The notes beneath the pieces were generated by a model that was not told the DNA's origin, ran no database searches, and saw nothing but the letters and a program-made list of their open reading frames with translations. This document shows, piece by piece, positions 8,771-18,841 of a stretch of 64,000 nucleotides of DNA. Numbering within the stretch: the first letter of the stretch is position 1; every line of letters begins with the position of its first letter. Both the position numbers and the translations under genes were made by a program. The stretch comes from Paractinoplanes maris (lineage in GTDB: Bacteria; Actinomycetota; Actinomycetes; Mycobacteriales; Micromonosporaceae), in the NCBI RefSeq assembly GCF_023544465.1, contig NZ_JALPVL010000012.1, positions 1 to 64,000 of the forward strand. The letters run 5' to 3'.

Positions 8771-11281
8771 GTGACAGAGGTCAACACGGTCGACAATCAG
8801 CCCACCGAAGCGAGCATCCGGCGCGCGCTACGCCGGGCGGCCGACGGCAAGGCAGTGGACGCCGGCGAGGCGACCGCCCTGCTGGCCGCGACCGGGGAGC
8901 ACTTCGACGAGCTGCTCACGATCGCCGCCGGCGTCCGCGACGCCGGCCTGCGCGAGGCCGGGCGGCCGGGCGTCGTCACGTATTCGCGCAAGGTCTTCAT
9001 CCCCCTGACGCGCCTGTGCCAGGACCGGTGCCACTACTGCACGTTCGCCACCGTGCCGCACCGGTTGCCGGCCGCCTTCCTCGAGCGGGACGAGGTCCTC
9101 GAGATCGCTCGCCAGGGCGCTGCCCAGGGCTGCAAGGAGGCCCTCTTCACGCTGGGTGACCGGCCCGAGGAGCGCTGGCCCGCGGCTCGCCAGTGGCTCG
9201 ACGAGCGCGGTTACGACTCGACCCTCGACTATGTGCGCGCCTGTGCGATCGCCGTGCTCGAGGAGACCGGCCTGCTGCCCCACCTCAACCCCGGCGTGAT
9301 GAGCTGGGCCGAGCTGCAGCGCCTCAAGCCGGTCGCGCCCAGCATGGGCATGATGCTCGAGACCACGGCGACCCGGCTGTGGTCCGAGCCCGGCGGTCCG
9401 CACTTCGGCTCACCCGACAAGGAGCCGGCCGTCCGCCTCCGGGTGCTCGACGACGCGGGCCGGGTCGGCGTCCCGTTCACCACCGGCATCCTGATCGGCA
9501 TCGGCGAGACCCCGGCCGAGCGGGTCGACGCGCTGTTCGCGATGCGCCGCACCGCCCGGGAGTACGGGCACATCCAAGAGATCATCATTCAGAACTTCCG
9601 GGCCAAGCCCGACACGGCGATGCGCGGCATGCCCGACGCCGAGCTGCGCGAGCTGGCCGCCACGGTGGCCGTGGGCCGCATCATCATGGGCCCGCGCGGC
9701 CGCCTGCAGGCCCCGCCCAACCTGATCGACGCCGAGTTCTCGCTGCTGCTGCGGGCCGGCATCGACGACTGGGGTGGCGTGTCGCCGGTGACCCCCGACC
9801 ACGTCAACCCCGAGCGCCCGTGGCCCCAGATCGAGCTGCTGCGCGAGAAATCCGCCGCGGCCGGCTTCGAGCTGCGCGAGCGCCTGACGATCTACCCGGA
9901 GTTCGTGCGCCGCGGCAACGAGGGCTGGCTCGACCCGCGCCTGGCCGTCCACGTGGCGGCATTGTCCGGTCCGGACGGTCTGGCCCGCGAGGACGCCGAG
10001 GTTGTGGGGCGGCCCTGGCAGGAGCCCGACGACGCGTACGCCTCGGGCCGCACCGATCTCTTCGCGACGATCGACACCGAGGGCCGCACGGGCGACCGAC
10101 GGTCCGACTTCGACGACGTCTACGGCGACTGGGACGAGGTGGCCGCCCACATCACCACCGAGGCGCCGTCCAGCCTCCCGGCCGATGTGCTGGCCGGCCT
10201 CAAGCTCGCCTCGTCCGATCCGGCCGCGCTGCTGCGGCCGGAGCACGAGGACGCGGCCATGGCGCTGTTCAACGCGGACGGCGAGGCCCTCGACCAGCTC
10301 GCCCGCATCGCCGACGACCTGCGCAAGCACGTCAACGGCGACGACATCACCTATGTGGTCAACCGGAACATCAACTTCACCAACGTCTGCTATGTGGGCT
10401 GCCGGTTCTGCGCGTTCGCCCAGCGTGAGCAGGATGCCGACGCCTATCGGCTCTCGGTCGACCAGGTGGCCGACCGGGCCGAGCAGGCCTGGCAGGACGG
10501 CGCCTCCGAGGTCTGCATGCAGGGCGGCATCGATCCCAAGATGCCGGTGACGGCTTACGCCGATCTGGTCCGCGCCATCAAGCAGCGCGTCCCCGGCATG
10601 CACGTCCACGCGTATTCGCCGATGGAGATCGTCACCGCCGCGGCCAAGGCCGGTGTCCCCGTGCGCGAGTGGCTGGCCGAGCTGAAGGAGGCCGGCCTGG
10701 GCACCATCCCGGGCACCGCGGCCGAGATCCTCGACGACGACGTGCGCTGGGTGCTCACCAAGGGCAAGCTCCCGGCCAGCGCCTGGGTCGACGTGGTGAC
10801 CAATGCTCACCAGCTCGGCATTCGATCGAGCTCGACCATGATGTACGGACATGTCGACCACCCACGACAGTGGCTCGGCCACTTCCGGGTGCTGGCCGGC
10901 ATCCAGGACGTGACCGGCGGCTTCACCGAGTTCGTGGGTCTGCCGTTCATCCACACCAACGCGCCGATCTATCTGGCCGGCATCGCGCGCTCCGGTCCCA
11001 GCTGGCGGGAGAACCGCGTCGTCCACGCGATGGCCCGGATCCTGCTGCACGGCCGCATCGACAACATCCAGTGCTCCTGGGTGAAATTGGGTGACGAGGG
11101 CACTCAGGTGATGCTCAACGGGGGTTGTAATGATCTCGGGGGCACTCTGATGGAGGAAACGATCTCCCGAATGGCGGGTTCCGAGCACGGTTCGGCCCGG
11201 ACGGTCTCCGAGCTCAAGGAACTCGCGGGGGCCGCAGGTCGCCCGGCCGTGGAGCGCACGACGACCTACGGTCGACGCTAG
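8771..11281 (+). CDS. fbiC: FO synthase (fused CofG-CofH radical SAM enzyme)
   Basis: Makes the deazaflavin FO from tyrosine and the flavin precursor 5-amino-6-ribitylaminouracil. Two radical SAM domains are fused, each with a CX3CX2C cluster motif: Cys83/87/90 in the CofG half and Cys540/544/547 in the CofH half. The 836-residue length matches the fused actinobacterial enzyme. GTG at 8771 has no Shine-Dalgarno; TAGGCT (8759-8764) ends 6 nt upstream, suggesting a leaderless message. In mycobacteria fbiC lies far from fbiAB, whereas here it is 1.2 kb away, giving a compact F420 locus. fbiD is not in the window. Confidence 0.95.
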   Translation: MTEVNTVDNQPTEASIRRALRRAADGKAVDAGEATALLAATGEHFDELLTIAAGVRDAGLREAGRPGVVTYSRKVFIPLTRLCQDRCHYCTFATVPHRLPAAFLERDEVLEIARQGAAQGCKEALFTLGDRPEERWPAARQWLDERGYDSTLDYVRACAIAVLEETGLLPHLNPGVMSWAELQRLKPVAPSMGMMLETTATRLWSEPGGPHFGSPDKEPAVRLRVLDDAGRVGVPFTTGILIGIGETPAERVDALFAMRRTAREYGHIQEIIIQNFRAKPDTAMRGMPDAELRELAATVAVGRIIMGPRGRLQAPPNLIDAEFSLLLRAGIDDWGGVSPVTPDHVNPERPWPQIELLREKSAAAGFELRERLTIYPEFVRRGNEGWLDPRLAVHVAALSGPDGLAREDAEVVGRPWQEPDDAYASGRTDLFATIDTEGRTGDRRSDFDDVYGDWDEVAAHITTEAPSSLPADVLAGLKLASSDPAALLRPEHEDAAMALFNADGEALDQLARIADDLRKHVNGDDITYVVNRNINFTNVCYVGCRFCAFAQREQDADAYRLSVDQVADRAEQAWQDGASEVCMQGGIDPKMPVTAYADLVRAIKQRVPGMHVHAYSPMEIVTAAAKAGVPVREWLAELKEAGLGTIPGTAAEILDDDVRWVLTKGKLPASAWVDVVTNAHQLGIRSSSTMMYGHVDHPRQWLGHFRVLAGIQDVTGGFTEFVGLPFIHTNAPIYLAGIARSGPSWRENRVVHAMARILLHGRIDNIQCSWVKLGDEGTQVMLNGGCNDLGGTLMEETISRMAGSEHGSARTVSELKELAGAAGRPAVERTTTYGRR

Positions 11282-11417
11282 GTCACAAATCGGGTTAAAT
11301 TGGACGCGACACAACGGGATCGCGTTACCTGGCAGGGCTCCGGACAGATAGGGCAGGAACGGGACCCTGTCGTGCTCCAGGCACCGCGGGGAAACAGGCC
11401 TATTTATCAGGTTCGGC

Positions 11418-11447
11418 TTGACGACGCACGTCTTACACGCGTGTAAT
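11418..11447 (+). promoter_or_regulatory. promoter and palindromic operator upstream of whiB
   Basis: TTGACG (11418-11423) and TGTAAT (11442-11447) are separated by 18 bp, a good vegetative-type promoter. A perfect 14-bp palindrome, TTACACGCGTGTAA (11432-11445), overlaps the -10 element. Its half-sites match the BldD half-site pattern TNACNC/GNGTNA, but the centre has 2 bp instead of 1, so BldD control is only a suggestion. The rest of the 287-nt gap between fbiC and whiB shows no gene. Confidence 0.6.
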
Positions 11448-11568
11448 TTCGAGTGGGGTTGTGAGCTCGGGCGCGCTGAAAAGTGATATCCGCTCACAAA
11501 AAACACGCTGCGTGCGTGGGGGGTCAGTGCCGGCAGTGATGCCGGCGCGGAAATTGGGAGGCACGCCG

Positions 11569-11826
11569 ATGGAAGCGCAGGTTGAAGGGGTCGACCTGCT
11601 CGGGGACGCGCCCGAGTGGCAGGAACGGGCGCTGTGTTCGCAGACCGATCCGGAAGCCTTCTTTCCGGAAAAGGGTGGGTCCACCCGCGAGGCGAAGCGG
11701 ATCTGTGGGCGCTGCGAGGTCAAGGCCGAGTGCCTCGAATACGCGCTGGGGCACGACGAGCGTTTCGGTATCTGGGGTGGACTGTCCGAGCGCGAGCGTC
11801 GCAAGCTCAAGCGGCGCGTCGCGTAA
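11569..11826 (+). CDS. whiB: WhiB-family iron-sulfur transcriptional regulator (WhiB/WhiB2 type)
   Basis: An 85-residue Wbl protein that binds a [4Fe-4S] cluster and acts with the principal sigma factor. Four cysteines are placed as in the family: Cys in ERALCSQTDP, then the CGRCEVKAEC cluster, followed by the GIWGG turn and a basic tail RERRKLKRR. The segment DPEAFFPEKGGSTREAKRIC is characteristic of the sporulation or septation regulator WhiB (WhiB2/WhmD). ATG at 11569 follows GGGAGG at 11556-11561. The position beside the metallopeptidase-like, DUF3499 and manB genes is the conserved actinobacterial one. Confidence 0.92.
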   Translation: MEAQVEGVDLLGDAPEWQERALCSQTDPEAFFPEKGGSTREAKRICGRCEVKAECLEYALGHDERFGIWGGLSERERRKLKRRVA

Positions 11827-11829
11827 CAG

Positions 11830-12309
11830 CTAGGACAGTTCGTCCGGGTCCACCCCGAGCAGGTTGGCCACCTGCTCGATGATCACATCGTGGACGAGGT
11901 CGGCGAGGTCCTCACGGTCCATCGCCCGGAATTCCAGCGGCCGCCGGTAGAGCACGATCCGTGGGGGAAGCTCTTGCCGGCCGGGGCGGCCGGGCAGCAG
12001 GCGGGCCAGTGGCACCTCGCCGTCCTCGAGCACGTCGGAGTCGTACACGTTCAGGTCGGGTGGCACGTCCTCGACCGCGAACTCGACGCCGGCCAGCTCT
12101 TTCGCATAGCGGCGCTCGAGGCCCTCGACCGTGTCGAGCACGAGGTCGTCGAAGATCTCGGCCTTGGTGCGGGCCAGGGGGACGGTGGCCGGGACGAGCC
12201 GGCCGCGCAGACCGCGGCCGTGCCGGTCACGCCGGGCGGGATGCCCCGGGCCGGCCGTGCGAGCCGCTCGGGACGGGTCGCTGCGGCGGCGTTCAGGACT
12301 GGTGGTCAC
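11830..12309 (-). CDS. zincin-like (PF06262-type) protein lacking the HExxH motif
   Basis: A 159-residue protein related to the minimal metallopeptidase (zincin-like) family. The C-terminal half has the family segments FDDLVLDTVEGLERR, VEDVPPD, RIVLYRRPLEF and DLVHDVIIEQVANLLGVDP. Where active members have HExxH, this one aligns as EQVAN, so all three zinc/catalytic residues appear substituted. A basic N-terminal tail of about 55 residues is poorly conserved. GTG at 12309 is the likely start. It is convergent with whiB (3 nt gap) and divergent from DUF3499; the order is that of Rv3258c-Rv3260c in mycobacteria. Confidence 0.78.
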   Translation of the reverse strand: MTTSPERRRSDPSRAARTAGPGHPARRDRHGRGLRGRLVPATVPLARTKAEIFDDLVLDTVEGLERRYAKELAGVEFAVEDVPPDLNVYDSDVLEDGEVPLARLLPGRPGRQELPPRIVLYRRPLEFRAMDREDLADLVHDVIIEQVANLLGVDPDELS

Positions 12310-12516
12310 TGAAGCAACTCTAGTCCTCCGACGGTGTGACACGGTGTCTGACCTGTTTCCGCCGCGTTGATTCGCCCCTTCGGGGCCATACGGCGGTAAT
12401 TCGCCCCATCGAGTGCCGCGTGTCGGGCGGCCATGACCGAATCGTGATGCATCGTGGGTCGGCGTGTCGCGGGGTATCGGCGCCCGCCCGGGCCGTCGGA
12501 GCGATAACGTGCCGCC

Positions 12517-12879
12517 GTGAGGTCACCACGGCGTTGCTCCCGGAACGGCTGTCCCCGACAGGCTGTCGCCACGCTGACCTACGTCTACAGCGACTCCACG
12601 GCGGTCGTCGGCCCCTTGGCGGCCTTCGCCGAACCCCACACGTACGACCTGTGTGAGCCGCACGCCCGCAGCCTCACCGCCCCCCGGGGCTGGGAGCTTG
12701 TCAGGCACGACGGCGATTTCGCCCCGCCGCCGCCGACCACCGACGACCTGGTCGCCCTGGCCGACGCCGTCCGCGAGGCCGCCCGTCCGCCCGCGTCGCC
12801 GCCGCGCGCCGACGACGAGCGCCCCGGCCACCAGACGGGCCGTCGCGGTCACCTGCGGGTCATCCCGCCCTCGCACTAG
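12517..12879 (+). CDS. DUF3499 family protein
   Basis: A 120-residue actinobacterial protein of unknown function. The conserved core spans RRCSRNGCPRQAVATLTYVY, then GPLAAFAEPHTYDLCEPHA and TAPRGWELV; four Cys/His positions (Cys7, Cys12, Cys46, His49 or nearby) suggest a small zinc site. The tail is Pro/Ala-rich and variable. GTG at 12517 sits 6 nt after TAACGT (12505-12510), fitting a leaderless start. Upstream, 12338-12348 is GACACGGTGTC, an interrupted inverted repeat with GACAC half-sites like those bound by WhiA; this may be chance. Confidence 0.85.
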   Translation: MRSPRRCSRNGCPRQAVATLTYVYSDSTAVVGPLAAFAEPHTYDLCEPHARSLTAPRGWELVRHDGDFAPPPPTTDDLVALADAVREAARPPASPPRADDERPGHQTGRRGHLRVIPPSH

Positions 12880-12887
12880 CTGCAGAG

Positions 12888-13928
12888 CTACGGCAGCGCG
12901 ACGAGCGTGTAGCGCTTCTTGAGCCAGGGCAGCAGCTTCCGGTACGCCGCGATGGTGTCGGGCTGCCCGTAGTCGTGGGACAGCACGATCGCGCCCGGCC
13001 GGCAGTGCTTCTCGATCTGGGCGACCACCTTGGCCTGGTGGGCCTTGCTGCTCTCGCCTTTGTGATGGCTCCAGTCGCGCGGGTCGACCTTCCAGTAGAT
13101 CGAGGTCATCCCCAGCTGCTTGGCCGTCGACACCAGCAGCGGCGTGAAGTTGCCGCCGGGCGCCCGGAAGTATTTGACCTTGGCGCCGGGCGCCGCCTGG
13201 TGGATGGCCGCGTTGGTGCGGGACAGATCCGAGCGGATGTGGGCTTCCGGGTCCTTACCGAGCTTGAGGCTGTGGTCCCAGGTGTGGTTGCACAGCGTGT
13301 GCCCCTGCGCCACGATCTTGCGGACGATGTCCGGATGCCGCTGCACCTGCTCGCCGACCAGGCAGAACGTCGCCTTCACATGATGCTTGGCCAGCAGCTG
13401 GAGGAGCCTCGGGGTCTCGTACGGGTCGGGACCGTCGTCGAAGGTGAGCGCGACGCCCTTGGTGCCGGTCAGCATGTGGCTGCCCGCCGGTCCGCCGAAG
13501 CGCGGGTTCTTGATCTTGCGAGCGACCGGTTTCCTCGGTTTGCTCTTGGCGGCCGGCGTGGCCCGGGGCTGGGCGCCGGCCGACGCCGAGGCCGTTGTGG
13601 CGGTCAGGGTGCCGGTGGTGTCCCGGGCCGCCTCGGCGGACGCGCGCCCGGTCAGGCCGATGGCGATCAGCACCGCGCCGACCAGCACCGCCTTCTTGGC
13701 CCGTGACAACCGCATCAAACCCTCCCCGGACCGCCCGGCGGCCGACATTGCCGTCCGCAGGGCACGCAGCGCCAGGTCCGCCCGCGATTCGGCACGGTCA
13801 GGGGAGACGTCGAGCGGCCGATCGACCATCTTCCGGACGAGGACCAGGGCTCGCTGGTCGAGTGCGGCCGCGGCGGAGAGGATCCGCCGGCCGAGTTCGG
13901 TCAGGAAGCGTAGGAACTGGTCTCGCAC
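12888..13928 (-). CDS. polysaccharide deacetylase (NodB domain), membrane-anchored
   Basis: A 346-residue carbohydrate esterase family 4 protein, likely removing N-acetyl groups from peptidoglycan or another wall polymer outside the cell. One signal-anchor lies near residues 77-97 (AVLVGAVLIAIGLTG), followed by a Ser/Ala/Lys linker. The NodB motifs are complete: TFDDGPD (catalytic Asp, metal Asp), HTWDH (metal histidines), RAPGGN, DPRDWS and IVLSHDYG. The cytosolic N-terminal extension of about 75 residues is unusual. The start is GTG at 13928. It is convergent with DUF3499 over 8 nt. Confidence 0.88.
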   Translation of the reverse strand: MRDQFLRFLTELGRRILSAAAALDQRALVLVRKMVDRPLDVSPDRAESRADLALRALRTAMSAAGRSGEGLMRLSRAKKAVLVGAVLIAIGLTGRASAEAARDTTGTLTATTASASAGAQPRATPAAKSKPRKPVARKIKNPRFGGPAGSHMLTGTKGVALTFDDGPDPYETPRLLQLLAKHHVKATFCLVGEQVQRHPDIVRKIVAQGHTLCNHTWDHSLKLGKDPEAHIRSDLSRTNAAIHQAAPGAKVKYFRAPGGNFTPLLVSTAKQLGMTSIYWKVDPRDWSHHKGESSKAHQAKVVAQIEKHCRPGAIVLSHDYGQPDTIAAYRKLLPWLKKRYTLVALP

Positions 13929-14059
13929 TCTGGTCCTCGATGGTCGGGAACAAGGCCGGGTCGCGCCGACGGCGAACCGCCGCCGCCCTCATTAATACGG
14001 GACGACGGCGGTGCACGGATCAGTGTGTGGCCGGAATCAACGCCCCGGCAATCCTCCGA

Positions 14060-14434
14060 TCAGGAGAGTTCGGCCAGCTCCTGCTCGGTGAGCAGGCGTG
14101 ACCGGATGAGAAATCGCACGCCTTCGGGGGCTTCCAGCGAGAAGCCGGCACCCCGTCCGGGGACCACGTCCACGGTCAGGTGGGTGTGCTTCCAGAGCTC
14201 GAACTGCGACCCCGACATCCAGAACGTGATCGGCTCGTCCACCCCGTCGATCTTCAGGGATTCGAGCAGCACGTCCGACTGGCCGGTGCGGAACTCACCC
14301 TCCAGGTAGCACATCGGCGAGCTGCCGTCGCAGCAGCCGCCGGACTGGTGGAACATCAGCGGACCGTGCTGGCCCCGCAGCTGCCGCATCATGGCGGCCG
14401 CCGCGGGGGTCACGTCGACTCTCGTGGTTCCCAT
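14060..14434 (-). CDS. DUF779 domain-containing protein
   Basis: A 124-residue protein with the family's cysteine-rich loop GGCCDGSSPMC near residues 32-42 and the segment FWMSGSQFELWKHT. DUF779 genes are regularly found next to AldB/ExaC-type aldehyde dehydrogenases, as here (3 nt after the dehydrogenase stop), so a role in aldehyde or alcohol oxidation, perhaps as an accessory or metal-binding protein, is inferred. The biochemical function is not known. It is the last gene of the leftward regulator-dehydrogenase-DUF779 operon. Confidence 0.85.
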   Translation of the reverse strand: MGTTRVDVTPAAAAMMRQLRGQHGPLMFHQSGGCCDGSSPMCYLEGEFRTGQSDVLLESLKIDGVDEPITFWMSGSQFELWKHTHLTVDVVPGRGAGFSLEAPEGVRFLIRSRLLTEQELAELS

Positions 14435-14437
14435 GGC

Positions 14438-15961
<1,524 letters not shown>

Positions 15962-15969
15962 GGCAGCCT

Positions 15970-15988
15970 CCGTACCTTGGGGGTACGG
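15970..15988 (-). promoter_or_regulatory. hairpin in the leader of the aldehyde dehydrogenase gene
   Basis: CCGTACC (15970-15976) and GGTACGG (15982-15988) form a perfect 7-bp stem with a 5-nt loop in the 33-nt gap between the GAF regulator and the dehydrogenase, just ahead of its GGAGG ribosome site. There is no T-run, so a simple terminator is unlikely. It could be an operator or an mRNA-stability element. Confidence 0.4.
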
Positions 15989-15994
15989 CCGACG

Positions 15995-17278
15995 TTAATT
16001 ACCGGCACGTTGCAACGACGTTGCAACGTCGTACTCGATCCGCAGCTCCCGGACGCGGGTCAGCGCCATCGGCCGGGCCACCGCGCCCGGCGGCAGCAGG
16101 CGGGCGTAGGCCTCCCAGACCTCCAGGTCGTCGGCCCCCCAGGGCGAGTGCAGCCAGGTCTGCAGCAGCGTGCGGTCGCGGGCGGCGAGCAGGGCCGAGC
16201 GCAGCCGGTCGTCGACCAGCCGCCGCAGCCGGACGACGCCGGGTGCGTCCGAGCCGGGCAGGAGCGGGCCCGCGTACGCCTCCAGAGCCTCAGCGGTCCG
16301 GCCGTGCTCCAGCAGGCGGACGACCGTACGGAAATCAGCCTGGATGTCGGCGCGCAACCGATAGGGCCGCGACTCCATCAGCTCGGGGCCCAGCGCCCGG
16401 CGCAGCCGGGACAACTCGGCCCGGACGGTCACCGGGCTCGGGTCGTCGCCGTAGAGGCCGGAACCCAGCTCGTCGCCCGTGCTGCCCTCGGGGTGGGCCA
16501 GCAGCAGCACCAGCAACTCGGAGTGGCGGCGCCCCAGCCGCCACTGCCGCCCCTCGAAGGTCAGCAGCACCTCGTTCCGGCCGAGCGCGACGACCGAGCC
16601 CGAGGTGCCCGCCGAGCCGAGGTGCTGGCGCAGGTAGGCCTCGGCGGCCAGCGCGGTCGCCCGCACCAGGGCCAGGCTGTGCGGGTTGGCCAGGTGGTCG
16701 CCGCCGGTGACGTCGATCGCGCCGAGCAGCCGGCCGGTGCCCGGGTCGTGGATCGGTGCCGCCGCGCACGTCCAGCGCTGCACACCCCGGCTGAAGTGCT
16801 CGGTGGCGAAAATCTGGAGCGGGTGGTCGACGGCCAGGGCGGTGCCCGGCGCATTGGTGCCGGCGTGGGCCTCGTCCCAGCGGGCGCCGGGTACGAAGTT
16901 CATCCGCTCACCGGCGCGCAGCACCTTGGCCGTCCCCTCGACCCACAACAGCCGCCCGTAGGCATCGCAGACGGCCATCAGGTGCTCGCCGTCCTCGGCC
17001 AGGCCACCCAGCAGATCCCGGAAGATCGGCAGTGCCCGGGAGAGCGGGTGGGCCGCCCGGTAGGACTCCAGGTCGTCGTCGCTGAGCTCGATCGGGGCGG
17101 TGGCGTCGGGTCCGGGCAGGGCGACGGCCGAGCGCTGCCACGACTCGGCCACGACCGTGCGGATGGCTGGTCCGTCGGATTTCTCCCCGGCCAGGAACCG
17201 CTCGTGGGCGCGCCCGATCTGGCGCATGCGCTCGACGGGATCGGCACCGGCGTCGAGGGCGAGCCAGGGGTTGGGCAC
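15995..17278 (-). CDS. GAF-domain transcriptional regulator with C-terminal winged helix
   Basis: A 427-residue regulator. The N-terminal region resembles AcoR-type sensors: IRTVVAESWQRS, a GAF domain near residues 85-215 (GTNAPGTALAVDHPLQIF, GAIDVTGGDHLANPHS). Instead of a sigma-54 AAA+ domain it ends in a winged-helix plus helical region (residues about 245-425; TVRAELSRLRRALGPEL), like OmpR- or SARP-type DNA-binding domains. It is 33 nt upstream of the aldehyde dehydrogenase it probably controls. Its last codons contain two exact 11-bp palindromic repeats, a candidate binding site. The inducer is unknown; an aldehyde or alcohol is a guess. Confidence 0.85.
   Translation of the reverse strand: MPNPWLALDAGADPVERMRQIGRAHERFLAGEKSDGPAIRTVVAESWQRSAVALPGPDATAPIELSDDDLESYRAAHPLSRALPIFRDLLGGLAEDGEHLMAVCDAYGRLLWVEGTAKVLRAGERMNFVPGARWDEAHAGTNAPGTALAVDHPLQIFATEHFSRGVQRWTCAAAPIHDPGTGRLLGAIDVTGGDHLANPHSLALVRATALAAEAYLRQHLGSAGTSGSVVALGRNEVLLTFEGRQWRLGRRHSELLVLLLAHPEGSTGDELGSGLYGDDPSPVTVRAELSRLRRALGPELMESRPYRLRADIQADFRTVVRLLEHGRTAEALEAYAGPLLPGSDAPGVVRLRRLVDDRLRSALLAARDRTLLQTWLHSPWGADDLEVWEAYARLLPPGAVARPMALTRVRELRIEYDVATSLQRAGN
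16007..16028. repeat. two tandem copies of an 11-bp palindromic element (ACGTTGCAACG)
   Basis: ACGTTGCAACG occurs at 16007-16017 and again at 16018-16028. Each copy contains the palindrome CGTTGCAACG and the centres are 11 bp apart, about one helical turn, as expected for cooperative binding of a dimeric regulator. The site lies inside the last codons of the GAF regulator and 46-67 nt upstream of the aldehyde dehydrogenase start. Confidence 0.6.
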
Positions 17279-17420
17279 GGAGGCACCTCCAGAACCCCAT
17301 CGTGACCCGCATCACGCTCTTCGACAAGCCTGTTCGGCTGACGCTCGTTCGTTGCCATCTTGCCGCCGACCGGGCTCCGCTACTCTCGGCGGGTCATCAG
17401 CGCGGAGGCAAGGGGGAGCA

Positions 17421-18800
17421 GTGTCTGATCTGTCCAAGATCGTCAAGGCGTACGACGTCCGGGGAATCGTCCCGGATCAGTTCGACGAGGCGGTCGCGAG
17501 GGCGCTCGGCACCGCGTTCGTGGAGATGTTGCGCGAGTCGGGCGACAACGCCGACGAGATCGTCATCGCGCACGACATGCGTGAGTCCGGCCCCGGGCTG
17601 GCCGCCGCGTTCGCGCGGGGTGCCAACGCGGCCGGCGCCGCGGTCACCAACATCGGCCTGGCCTCCACCGACGAGCTCTACTACGCCTCCGGCTCGCTCG
17701 GCCTGCCCGGTGCCATGTTCACCGCCAGTCACAACCCGGCTCAATACAACGGCATCAAGCTGTGCCGCGCGGGTGCCAAGCCGGTCGGTCAGGACAGCGG
17801 CCTCGTGGTCGTCCGGCAGCGCGCCGAGGCCCTGCTGGACGATCTGAACGCCGAGGCCGACGGGCCGACCCGGGTGCAGACGCGGGACCTGCTGGCGGCG
17901 TACGCGGAACACCTGCGCTCGCTCGTCGACCTGGCCGCCATCCGGCCGCTCAAGGTGATCGTCGACGCGGGCAACGGCATGGGCGGCTACACCGTGCCCG
18001 CCGTGCTGGGCGACCAGGTGCTGCCCGCGCTGCCGCTCGAGATCGTGCCGCTCTACTTCGAGCTGGACGGCTCGTTCCCCAACCACGAGGCCAACCCGCT
18101 CGACCCGAAGAACCTGGTCGACCTGCAGAATGCGATCCGCGAGCAGGGCGCCGACATCGGCGTCGCGTTCGACGGTGACGCCGACCGCTGCTTCATCATC
18201 GACGAGAAGGGCGACCCGGTCTCGCCCTCGGCGGTCACCGCCCTGGTCGCCCGGCGCGAGCTGGCCAAGTTCCCCGGCAGCACCGTCATCCACAACCTGA
18301 TCACCTCGCGCGCGGTCCCCGAGATCATCGCCGAGGCGGGCGGCACGCCGGTGCGCAGCCGGGTCGGCCACTCGTTCATCAAGGCCGAGATGGCCCGGAC
18401 CAACGCGGTCTTCGGCGGTGAGCACTCGGCGCATTACTACTTCCGCGACTTCTGGTTCGCCGACACCGGCATGCTGGCCGCGATGCACGTGCTCGCCGCG
18501 CTGGGCGGCCAGGACCAGCCGCTGTCCGAGTTCGCCGCCGAGTACGAGCGCTACAGCGCCTCCGGTGAGATCAACTCCACGGTGGCCGACGCCGCGGCCA
18601 AGACGGCCGAGGTCCGGGCACACTTCGCGGGTGCGACCGTCGACGAGCTCGACGGCCTCACCGTGACGCTGTCCGACGGTGCGTGGTTCAACCTGCGGGC
18701 CTCCAACACCGAGCCGTTGCTGCGGCTCAACGTCGAGGCGGCCAAGCCCGACCGCATGGCGGCCCTGCGCGACGAAGTGCTCGGCATCGTGCGCAGTTAG
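17421..18800 (+). CDS. manB: phosphomannomutase/phosphoglucomutase
   Basis: Interconverts mannose-6- and mannose-1-phosphate (and probably the glucose phosphates). The phosphoserine loop FTASHNP, the Mg-binding DGDADR, the sugar-specificity loop GGEHSAH and the phosphate-binding RASNTEPLLRLN are all intact in 459 residues. GTG at 17421 follows AAGGGGGAG; a TACTCT -10 some 35 nt upstream may drive it. Together with manC (3.7 kb) and manA (21.3 kb) it supplies GDP-mannose for wall glycans. It is followed by Trm112-like, SIS and CDF genes and manA, all in one direction. Confidence 0.95.
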   Translation: MSDLSKIVKAYDVRGIVPDQFDEAVARALGTAFVEMLRESGDNADEIVIAHDMRESGPGLAAAFARGANAAGAAVTNIGLASTDELYYASGSLGLPGAMFTASHNPAQYNGIKLCRAGAKPVGQDSGLVVVRQRAEALLDDLNAEADGPTRVQTRDLLAAYAEHLRSLVDLAAIRPLKVIVDAGNGMGGYTVPAVLGDQVLPALPLEIVPLYFELDGSFPNHEANPLDPKNLVDLQNAIREQGADIGVAFDGDADRCFIIDEKGDPVSPSAVTALVARRELAKFPGSTVIHNLITSRAVPEIIAEAGGTPVRSRVGHSFIKAEMARTNAVFGGEHSAHYYFRDFWFADTGMLAAMHVLAALGGQDQPLSEFAAEYERYSASGEINSTVADAAAKTAEVRAHFAGATVDELDGLTVTLSDGAWFNLRASNTEPLLRLNVEAAKPDRMAALRDEVLGIVRS

Positions 18801-18841
18801 GATCGTGTCGCCCAGCCTTCTGTCATGTAAGGAGCCGTTCG

